In this document: positions 31,953 to 39,542 of the stretch, piece after piece
How the letters are laid out: every line of letters starts with the position of its first letter
Position numbering within the stretch: position 1 is the stretch's first letter
From: Paludibacteraceae bacterium
GTDB lineage: Bacteria; Bacteroidota; Bacteroidia; Bacteroidales; Paludibacteraceae
Assembly: GCA_016937795.1 (NCBI GenBank)
Contig: JAFGVV010000022.1
Location: forward strand, 1-44,914
Direction of reading: 5' to 3'
Length of the DNA: 44,914 nucleotides
Notes under the pieces: model-generated
What the model saw: the letters and a program-made list of their open reading frames with translations, nothing else
Database searches by the model: none
What the model was told of the DNA's origin: nothing
Program-made: the position numbers and the translations under genes

Positions 31953-34900
31953 ATGAACAAAAAACAATTTAAAAACACAGAAAAGAACCGCAGAAAGTGG
32001 ATTTTCCCGCTTATGGCTTTTTTGCTGATTTTCAGTTCGACGGGTCTTATGGCTCAGCAGACTAAAATCAGTCTTTCGGTGGAAAAAGTAAGTTTGCGAC
32101 AGCTCTTTGCTGCCATCGAAAGTCAATCCGATTACAAATTTCTGTACCGCGATGTAATCCTCGACGACAAAAAGGATATTTCGGTGAAAGCCGATGGTCG
32201 CGAAGTGACTTTCATTCTCGATCAGGTATTGCCAGCCAGGGATTTGCAATTCAAAATTGTAGGAAAAAACATTAATATTATTCGTAAAAAAACGGCTGTT
32301 GTTTCAGGAGCTCCGGTGACAGTTACAGGTAAAGTGGTCGACGACAAGGGTGAGCCTTTGCTTGGAGTAACGATTTTGCAAAAAGACAACAGAAGCAACG
32401 GACAGGTTACTGACTTTGATGGAAATTTCTCTATTTCAGTTCCTTCGGGCTCGGTGCTTACTTTTTCATACGTGGGTTATCTCGACGATGAAGTGGCTGT
32501 GAAAGAGAGCAAAGCTCTCCGCATCCGACTGTTCGAAGATACCAAAGCACTCGACGAAGTGGTGGTGATTGGTTATGGAACCACACAGCGTAAAAGCGTG
32601 GTAGGTTCTGTGGATCAGATCAATGCAGGCAAAATTGAAGATCGTCCTGTAAGTAATCTTTCGCAGGCGCTTCAGGGTGTTTCGGCCAACCTTACCATTC
32701 AAACAAAAAGTATGAATCCCAACGATAATCAAATGAGTATCAATATTCGTGGGGTAAGTACAATGAATAATAACGATCCTTTGATTGTGATCGATGGTTT
32801 GGTGGCAAGTTTCAGCAGTCTGAACCAGTTGAATCCGAACGATGTGGAAAATATCTCGGTGCTGAAAGATGCCGGTAGTGCTGCTATTTATGGCTCGCGT
32901 TCGTCGAACGGGGTTATTCTTGTGACAACAAAAAAAGGAAAACTCGACCAAAAACCGGTACTCAAAATGAGTTCGCTCGTAGGTATTCAAAGTCCCGATG
33001 TGTTATTTCGCCCGGTGGCAGGTTACGAAAATGCAATCCTGAAAAATATTGCTGCTTACAACACCGGCAATACATTGCCTTACACACCTGATCAAATTCT
33101 CGATTTGCAACAAAATGATGCCGATAGCAAATGGTTTCTCGACGAAATTCTTCAGAACGCACTGCAACAAAACTACAATGTGAGTTTAAGCGGCGGAAGT
33201 CAGAACAGTTCTTACCTTTTTTCGGCAGGTTATCTGAATCAGGAAAGCAACTTTGTGTCGGGCTCAGCACCTGCTTATGGTATGGAGCGTTTCAACTTCA
33301 GAACAAATCTTGTAAATCAGTACGGACGTTTCAAACTTACCACCATCATGTCGTACAACCGTACGTCTTCAAATGCGCCCAATGCAAGTGTGGGTAATTT
33401 AATGGTGGACGGTAGCCGTATTCCAAACTATTATTATTACAATCAGAAAGCTCCGAACGGCAATTATCTGATCAACGATGTGTTGTCGCAGTTTACACCG
33501 CTTGCTACGCTTGAGGCTGCCGGGTTCAATAAATACGATACCGATTATATCAACGGAAGCATTGCGGGTGAATTTAAAATTTTCGACGGACTGACTGCCA
33601 AAGCGCTGATCGGACTCGATCATTATGCCAATCACCGTTACAGCCGTGAGCTCGAAGTACGCTATTACAGCAGTCCCGAAGCTACGCAGCCTTCTATTAT
33701 TCAAAATGTGGGTGGCCGCACAAGCGACTGGAACGAAAAAGCTTCGACCATAAACTCACAGTTTTTACTCGATTATGCACAAACATTCAATGAGTCGCAT
33801 CAGGTGAATGCCTTGTTGGGTGTTTCGAACGAAGCTTACTCGCGTTTCTCGAACGAAATATGGATGAAATATGTCGATCCGAAACTTGGTATTCCTACCT
33901 CGGAAACTGCCATCGCAGGAAATATGGGTGGAAATACTACAGCCATGGGTACTTCACTCAGCAACATCGCTTCATTGTTCGGACGTGTAAGTTATTCGTT
34001 CCGCGACAAGTATTATGGTGAAGTGAGTTTCCGTTACGATGGTTCTTCGAAATTTGCCCGCGACAATCGCTGGGGATTTTTCCCTTCATTGTCGGCCGGA
34101 TGGCGCGTTTCCGAAGAGTCGTTTATGGATAATTACAGATCGCAGGTGGGCGATTTCAAAATCAGAGGTTCTTACGGTATCCTGGGAAATCAGAATATTG
34201 GCGATTACAACTTCCTTACAGTGTACGATACTTACAAAGATACTTATGCTTTCAATGGCGTATCGGTAAGTGGAACAGGTTTTCGTTTGGGTAATCCGCT
34301 GATTACATGGGAACAATCGGCCAACTTTAATGTGGGTTTCGATGCCACTTTCCTGAAAAATAAACTATTTGCGTCTTTTGATTTCTTCAATAAAGTGACT
34401 TCCGGAATTTTGCTTAGTCCTGTTACTCCTTCGGTTTTGGGAACGGCAGTAGGTATGCAAAACTCAGGTGAAATGCAAAACCGTGGTTGGGAACTTACTT
34501 TGGGCTACAATCTGAAATCGGGCGATTTCAAACATGCCATAAGTCTGAACTTAGCCGATTCGAAAAACAAAGTGCTTTTATTCACTGGTTTCGAGGAAAT
34601 TCATTCGAGCGATAATAAATCAGATATCATTCGTGTAGGTGCGCCTTTTGCTTCGTATTACGGATATCGTACCGACGGATATTTCAGCAGTTATGCCGAT
34701 ATTCAAAACAGTGCTTTGCCTGTAGGTCTCGATGCTTCGCAGCTTGCTCCTGGTGATGTGAAGTACAAAGATATCAACGACGATGGCGTTATCGACAACA
34801 AAGACCGTCAGATTCTCGGAAATGCATTTCCACGTTATACCTTTGGCGCTACTTACAATCTCGACTGGAAAGGATTTGATTTGAGTGTGCTTGTGCAGGG

Positions 34901-35357
34901 GGTGGGTAAACGTACAATGTATCTGCGTGGTGAATTGATTGAACCATTCCACTCAAATTATGCATATACAATGTATCAGCACCAAATGGATTACTGGACA
35001 CCAACCAACACCGATGCACGCTGGCCACGTCTGGCGCTTGCCGGATCGACTTCTACGGTGAATAATTACGGTTACAGTTCTGAAATAGGAGTTTTCAATG
35101 CGGCCTATCTGCGTCTGAAAAATCTGGCACTCGGCTATACATTGCCCAAAAATGTATCTACAAAAATTGGTATGCAGAAAGTGCATTTTAGTGTGAATGC
35201 TCAAAACCTGTTCACGTTGTCGTCGCTCACTTTCTTCGATCCTGAATCGTCGGAATACGGAAACAATATGGGTGGTACAGGTGGTGCGGGTGCCAATAGC
35301 GGACGAAGCTATCCTACACTGAAATACTTTGGTTTTGGTATTGATGTTGAATTTTAA
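31953..35357 (+). CDS. SusC-like TonB-dependent receptor with STN signalling domain
   Basis: This is the outer-membrane channel importing oligosaccharides with energy from TonB. The 1,134-residue product has a signal peptide (to about 34, GLMA), an STN signalling domain (about 38-110: ISLSVEKVSLRQLFAAIESQSDYKFLYR), and a carboxypeptidase-regulatory-like domain (about 123-195: VTGKVVDDKGEPLLGVTI). The SusC motif LDEVVVIGYGTTQRKSVVGSV follows at about 200, then the plug and a 22-strand barrel ending in an aromatic-rich strand (FGFGIDVEF). STN domains occur on receptors coupled to FecR/ECF pairs, which fits the two genes upstream. It forms a pair with the SusD gene 11 bp downstream. Substrate (mannan fragments) is inferred from neighbouring GH76 and GH125 genes. 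Confidence 0.95.
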   Translation: MNKKQFKNTEKNRRKWIFPLMAFLLIFSSTGLMAQQTKISLSVEKVSLRQLFAAIESQSDYKFLYRDVILDDKKDISVKADGREVTFILDQVLPARDLQFKIVGKNINIIRKKTAVVSGAPVTVTGKVVDDKGEPLLGVTILQKDNRSNGQVTDFDGNFSISVPSGSVLTFSYVGYLDDEVAVKESKALRIRLFEDTKALDEVVVIGYGTTQRKSVVGSVDQINAGKIEDRPVSNLSQALQGVSANLTIQTKSMNPNDNQMSINIRGVSTMNNNDPLIVIDGLVASFSSLNQLNPNDVENISVLKDAGSAAIYGSRSSNGVILVTTKKGKLDQKPVLKMSSLVGIQSPDVLFRPVAGYENAILKNIAAYNTGNTLPYTPDQILDLQQNDADSKWFLDEILQNALQQNYNVSLSGGSQNSSYLFSAGYLNQESNFVSGSAPAYGMERFNFRTNLVNQYGRFKLTTIMSYNRTSSNAPNASVGNLMVDGSRIPNYYYYNQKAPNGNYLINDVLSQFTPLATLEAAGFNKYDTDYINGSIAGEFKIFDGLTAKALIGLDHYANHRYSRELEVRYYSSPEATQPSIIQNVGGRTSDWNEKASTINSQFLLDYAQTFNESHQVNALLGVSNEAYSRFSNEIWMKYVDPKLGIPTSETAIAGNMGGNTTAMGTSLSNIASLFGRVSYSFRDKYYGEVSFRYDGSSKFARDNRWGFFPSLSAGWRVSEESFMDNYRSQVGDFKIRGSYGILGNQNIGDYNFLTVYDTYKDTYAFNGVSVSGTGFRLGNPLITWEQSANFNVGFDATFLKNKLFASFDFFNKVTSGILLSPVTPSVLGTAVGMQNSGEMQNRGWELTLGYNLKSGDFKHAISLNLADSKNKVLLFTGFEEIHSSDNKSDIIRVGAPFASYYGYRTDGYFSSYADIQNSALPVGLDASQLAPGDVKYKDINDDGVIDNKDRQILGNAFPRYTFGATYNLDWKGFDLSVLVQGVGKRTMYLRGELIEPFHSNYAYTMYQHQMDYWTPTNTDARWPRLALAGSTSTVNNYGYSSEIGVFNAAYLRLKNLALGYTLPKNVSTKIGMQKVHFSVNAQNLFTLSSLTFFDPESSEYGNNMGGTGGAGANSGRSYPTLKYFGFGIDVEF

Positions 35358-35368
35358 TATTACAGAAA

Positions 35369-36973
35369 ATGAACAAGAAATTAAAAATATATTCCACAGC
35401 CATTGTCACTTCGCTGGTGCTTTTCTTCGGTTCGTGTAACGATCTGGATCAGATTCCTCAGGGACAGTTTACCGACGATACTTACTGGTATTCCACCGAA
35501 AAAGCATCCTATGTGTTGAATATGGGGTACAATCAAATGATGAATTCCGGATATTTCTTCGCCAACGAAGCTTTGTCCGATAACATTTTCTCATGTCGTA
35601 CTTCCGACGAAAAGCTTATTTCATCGGGTATTGCCAATGCTACCACTGGCCGTTTTGCCAACGAATGGGCCGATTGCTATGGCGGTATTCGTACCTGCAA
35701 CACATTTCTCGAAAATGTGGATCGTGTTCCCGACATGACTCCGGCGCTCAAAGCCCGAATGATTGCCGAAGCACGTTTTATCAGGGCTTCATTGTTTTTC
35801 CGACTGACAAGCTGGTACGGGGATGTGCCGCTTTTCGAGAAAAACCTGACTGTGGCTGAGTCGAAAATTATTCGTCGTGCCCCGCATGCTGATGTGATTA
35901 AATTTGTGCGAGAGGAACTTGATGCCGCTGCCGCTGCGTTGCCACCTTCGTATACCGGAAATGATGTGGGACGTGTAACTTCGGGTGCAGCCATTGCGCT
36001 GAAAGCCAGAACTTATCTTTACGAAAACGACTGGGAAAATACAGCGCTGGTATGTAACGATATCATTACAAGTGAAACATATTCGCTTTTCCCTGATTAT
36101 GCAGGATTATTCAGTATTCAGAATCAGAACAATAAAGAAGTAATTCTGGATATTCAATATGTACCCTCGTTGCGTACCTGGAGTCAGTATTTCGATTTTG
36201 CACCACCTTCGGCTGGTCGTCGTGTCAATCAGCAGGCACCTACGCAGGAATTGGTCGATAGCTATCTGACTCTCAATGGCGATTCAATTCGTCAGACAGG
36301 TTCGGGCTATTCCGAAAATAATCCTTATGTAAACCGCGATCCCCGTTTGGCAGCCACAGTATTGTTCGATGGCGGAAAATGGAAAATGCCTGATGGGACC
36401 GAAATGACCATCAAAATTAAACCCGGCAGCGGAACAATTGACGAATATAAACCCGGTAGCGGAAACAATTCGCTCACAGGTTATTATATGAAAAAATACA
36501 GCGATCCTACTTATACCGGAAATTTCGAATCGGGTCTGAATCTGATTTTAATCCGTTATGCCGATATTTTGTTGATGTATGCCGAAGCCAAAAATGAACT
36601 TGGACAAATGGATAAAACTGTTTGGGATCAGACTATTAAACCAATCCGTGCCAGAGCCGGTTTTACAACTGCCAATGCACTCGAGTTTAATGCGACATGG
36701 ACGCAGGACGATCTCCGCAAAATTATCCGCAACGAACGTCGTGTGGAACTGGCGCTCGAAGGTACGCGCGTATTTGATATTCGCCGCTGGAAAATTGCCG
36801 AAGAAGTGCTGAATGTGTATCCGCACGGAGCAAAATACGGTCCTTCATCCATCGACAATGGCTATATCCGCCTCGATAAACGATCGTTCAATCCGAATCG
36901 CGATTATCTCTTTGCAGTGCCACAGGCTCAGAAAGATTTGAATCCCAATCTCGGACAAAATCTCGGCTATTGA
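35369..36973 (+). CDS. SusD-like surface glycan-binding lipoprotein
   Basis: This is the lid and glycan-binding partner of SusC at the cell surface. The 534-residue product has a lipoprotein signal with lipobox FFGSC (C23), followed by NDLD with acids, in keeping with surface export. TPR-rich SusD/RagB blocks are visible: YGGIRTCNTFLENVD, ARFIRASLFFRLTSWYGDVPLF, GRVTSGAAIALKARTYLY, LILIRYADILLMYAEAKNELG, and the C-terminal IIRNERRVELALEGTRVFDIRRWKIAEEVL and YLFAVPQAQKDLNPNLGQNLGY. Spacing and order behind susC are canonical. Confidence 0.95.
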   Translation: MNKKLKIYSTAIVTSLVLFFGSCNDLDQIPQGQFTDDTYWYSTEKASYVLNMGYNQMMNSGYFFANEALSDNIFSCRTSDEKLISSGIANATTGRFANEWADCYGGIRTCNTFLENVDRVPDMTPALKARMIAEARFIRASLFFRLTSWYGDVPLFEKNLTVAESKIIRRAPHADVIKFVREELDAAAAALPPSYTGNDVGRVTSGAAIALKARTYLYENDWENTALVCNDIITSETYSLFPDYAGLFSIQNQNNKEVILDIQYVPSLRTWSQYFDFAPPSAGRRVNQQAPTQELVDSYLTLNGDSIRQTGSGYSENNPYVNRDPRLAATVLFDGGKWKMPDGTEMTIKIKPGSGTIDEYKPGSGNNSLTGYYMKKYSDPTYTGNFESGLNLILIRYADILLMYAEAKNELGQMDKTVWDQTIKPIRARAGFTTANALEFNATWTQDDLRKIIRNERRVELALEGTRVFDIRRWKIAEEVLNVYPHGAKYGPSSIDNGYIRLDKRSFNPNRDYLFAVPQAQKDLNPNLGQNLGY

Positions 36974-37076
36974 GTTTAGTAAATCAATAATATATTTTAA
37001 AATATTCTCACGTAAAAATGACTCCTGAAAAATGAACAGGAACTTTTATATCACATTAAAAACAAATTATTTACAC

Positions 37077-38219
37077 ATGAAAATATCATATTTTAAAACT
37101 GCTTTATTTGCCTTGATGACAGTTGCTTTTGTTGCCTGTCAAAAGGAAAATACTTTGAACAATCTGAATGTGGCAGCCGTAAAAACCCTTTACGAGCCGG
37201 TAAATAACAAATCGGTAGTGTTACAGTCGTCGGCTACAGCCAGTGTGTACTTCGAATGGGAGCCAGCGCTTGCTGAAGATGGTACTTATACGCTTTATCA
37301 GGTGGCTTTTGACAAAGAAGGTGGCGATTTTTCGAATCCTGTGTACAAAGTAACTGCCGATAACAATGGATCGAATAATCACGCAACCATTACGCACAAA
37401 CAGCTTAATAAAATTGCAGCACTTGCAGGAATTCCTTCGGCTACTACCGGAAAATTGATCTGGACAGTTATTTCGTCGAAAGGTGTAAATCCGAAAGTGG
37501 GTGCTACTGTGTACAATCTGGAAGTGACCCGTTTGGCCGGCTTTGCCGAAATGCCAACCAGCGTTTATCTCACAGGTGAAGCCACCGAGGCAGGAACTGA
37601 TGTGGCAAATGCATTGGAAATGAAATCTGTTTCGGATGGTGTGTACGAAATTTACAGCCAGCTTACCGCAGGTAAAAACTACTATTTTGCAGATGCCAAT
37701 GTAGGTAGTCCGCGAAAATTCTATACCAACGAAAGTGGCGTGCTGCTTGAAGGTGGCGAAACTTCGGTTTCTGTAACAGGTGTTTATCGTATTGTGCTCG
37801 ATTTCTCTATCGGTGCATCGACCATGACACGCATCACCAAATGCGAATTCTTCTTCTGTCCGCTTAACGAATTCCAGTTCGAACTTCCTTACGAAGGCAA
37901 TGGTGTTTGGACTGCCAAAAGCAAGCCAATTACTTTCAAACAGGAAAGTTGGGGTCGCGACGAACGTTACAAATTCAGAATGACCACTGCCGACAATACA
38001 GGTGCTGAATCGTACGAATGGTGGGGAGCGCCTGCAAGTGTCGATTCACCTCCTACAGGCCTCGATAGCTACTATTATCTTGTGGTAGCCGATAATAGTC
38101 AGTGGAACAATAAGTTTAAATTTGCCGGCGAAATGGACAATGCGCTTGTGGATATGAGTGTTATTATGAGTGCTTCAGGGCCATACACGCATTCGGTGAA
38201 AAAAGTAGGCGATCAGTAA
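37077..38219 (+). CDS. SusE/SusF-like outer-membrane carbohydrate-binding lipoprotein
   Basis: This is a predicted accessory surface lipoprotein of the SusCD complex. From ATG 37077 it has 380 residues with lipobox AFVAC (C21). An SusE-type N-terminal domain follows (about 30-145: VVLQSSATASVYFEWEPALAEDGTYTLYQVAFD). Two or so carbohydrate-binding beta domains of SusF type come after it (VYLTGEATEAGTD, FQFELPYEGNGVWTAKSKPITF, RYKFRMTTAD, SYEWWGAP). An earlier ATG at 37032 adds 15 residues before the signal peptide and is less likely. Sequence-level conservation in this slot is low across PULs, so the call rests on architecture and position after susD. Confidence 0.8.
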   Translation: MKISYFKTALFALMTVAFVACQKENTLNNLNVAAVKTLYEPVNNKSVVLQSSATASVYFEWEPALAEDGTYTLYQVAFDKEGGDFSNPVYKVTADNNGSNNHATITHKQLNKIAALAGIPSATTGKLIWTVISSKGVNPKVGATVYNLEVTRLAGFAEMPTSVYLTGEATEAGTDVANALEMKSVSDGVYEIYSQLTAGKNYYFADANVGSPRKFYTNESGVLLEGGETSVSVTGVYRIVLDFSIGASTMTRITKCEFFFCPLNEFQFELPYEGNGVWTAKSKPITFKQESWGRDERYKFRMTTADNTGAESYEWWGAPASVDSPPTGLDSYYYLVVADNSQWNNKFKFAGEMDNALVDMSVIMSASGPYTHSVKKVGDQ

Positions 38220-38239
38220 TTTTATCTGAGTCAAAATAA

Positions 38240-38278
38240 TGATACCTGCTTCATCAATAAAAAGTGAAGCAGGTGTCA
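38240..38278 (+). promoter_or_regulatory. Intercistronic hairpin between SusE/F-like and GH76 genes
   Basis: TGATACCTGCTTCA (38240-38253) pairs with TGAAGCAGGTGTCA (38265-38278) with a single non-standard pair and an 11-base loop. No T-run follows, and the next gene starts 22 bases later. It may protect the upstream susCDE mRNA from decay or reduce read-through into the enzyme gene, giving more transport protein than enzyme. Confidence 0.6.
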
Positions 38279-38299
38279 CTAAAAAAATAAATTTATCAC

Positions 38300-39430
38300 A
38301 TGAAGAAACTAATTATAATGTGTCTGGCCTGCGTAGCTGTACTCTCTTCCTGCGAAGAAGATTACAACAATATTGTGGTGACCGACAACAGATACGCCAT
38401 CGACTGGAATGCTGCGGCCGATAGCAGTAGCACGGGCTTAATCAGCAATTTCTGGAATGCCACATCAAACTATTTCAATTATACTGCCACTGGTACTGAG
38501 TTTCATTACTGGCCACAGGCACATGGTTTGGACGTGTTGCTCGATGCTTACGAACGTACAAAGGATGAAAGCTATAAAAGCTATTTCGATAAATGGTTTA
38601 CAGGTGTAAAAACCAAAAACGGCAACACATTTTTGAATCATTTTTACGACGATATGCAATGGAATGCCTTATCGATGTTGCGGGCTTACAATGCTACCAA
38701 CGATGAAAAATACAAAACAGCTACTATCGTGCTTTGGGAAGATATAAAAACCGGCTGGAACGACAAAGGAGGCGGTGGAATTGCATGGAACAAAGGAGAA
38801 CTGAACAGCAAAAATGCCTGTTCGAATGGTCCTGCGTGTATTCTGGCTGCCCGACTGTATCAACAGTTCAACGATGCAGGCGATCTGGAGTGGGCTGCCA
38901 AAATTTACAACTGGGAGAAGGAAGTCTTGTTTAACCCTTCGAATGGTGCCATTTACGACAATCTGAATGCGTCCACAGGCGTTATCAGTAATTATATTTC
39001 TACTTATAACCAGGGCACATTTATTGGCTCGGCAGTGGAGTTGTATAAAATTACCGGTGAAAAAACTTATCTGAACGATGCGGTTAAAGCGGCCAATTAT
39101 ACCATTAATAAACTTACTGCAAATCGCATTCTGAATACAGAAGGAAATGCCGACTTAGCACTGTTTAAAGGTATTTTCGTGCGTTATTTTACGCAACTTA
39201 TTCAAACTCCGGGACTGGATGCTGCAACCAAAAAACGTTTTGTGCTTTTTCTGAAATACAATGCCAACGAACTGTGGTACACTGGAACTAACAAACAATA
39301 CGTGGTGTTTAAATCCGATTGGAAATCAGCTCCTTATTTCCTTTCTGAAACAGAATTGAATGCACAATTGAGTGGTAGTATGTTGATTGAAGCAGCTGCC
39401 TTACTCAAGAAATCAGGCGATATGGATTAA
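38300..39430 (+). CDS. GH76 endo-alpha-1,6-mannanase, lipoprotein (probably surface)
   Basis: This second GH76 enzyme of the locus is predicted to cut mannan backbone outside the cell. The 376-residue product has lipobox VLSSC (C18), and the next residues are E-E-D. Acids right after the cysteine are the known surface-export signal of Bacteroidetes lipoproteins, unlike the other GH76 here. The catalytic aspartate pair is in NHFYDDMQWNAL (D117, D118). Other family blocks are EFHYWPQAHGLDVLLDAYERT, GGGGIAWNKGELNSKNACSNGPACILAARLY and YNQGTFIGSAVELYKITG. It is the last gene of the sigma-linked operon and ends at a bidirectional terminator. Confidence 0.9.
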   Translation: MKKLIIMCLACVAVLSSCEEDYNNIVVTDNRYAIDWNAAADSSSTGLISNFWNATSNYFNYTATGTEFHYWPQAHGLDVLLDAYERTKDESYKSYFDKWFTGVKTKNGNTFLNHFYDDMQWNALSMLRAYNATNDEKYKTATIVLWEDIKTGWNDKGGGGIAWNKGELNSKNACSNGPACILAARLYQQFNDAGDLEWAAKIYNWEKEVLFNPSNGAIYDNLNASTGVISNYISTYNQGTFIGSAVELYKITGEKTYLNDAVKAANYTINKLTANRILNTEGNADLALFKGIFVRYFTQLIQTPGLDAATKKRFVLFLKYNANELWYTGTNKQYVVFKSDWKSAPYFLSETELNAQLSGSMLIEAAALLKKSGDMD

Positions 39431-39450
39431 TAATCTCCGGTCATATCTCA

Positions 39451-39506
39451 AATTAAAAAACCTCAGGAAAATGAATGCGATTCATTTCCTGAGGTTTTCT
39501 TTTTTA
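39451..39506. terminator. Bidirectional terminator between GH76 and GH2 genes
   Basis: AAAACCTCAGGAAA-type sequence (from 39455) pairs with TTTCCTGAGGTTTT (to about 39498), with inner ATGAAT/ATTCAT pairing around a GCG loop. An A-run lies on the left and a T-run on the right, so the structure can end transcripts from both convergent genes. Confidence 0.88.
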
Positions 39507-39542
39507 TCTCCTCTTTCCGTCAATAGTTCTCATATTCAGTTT

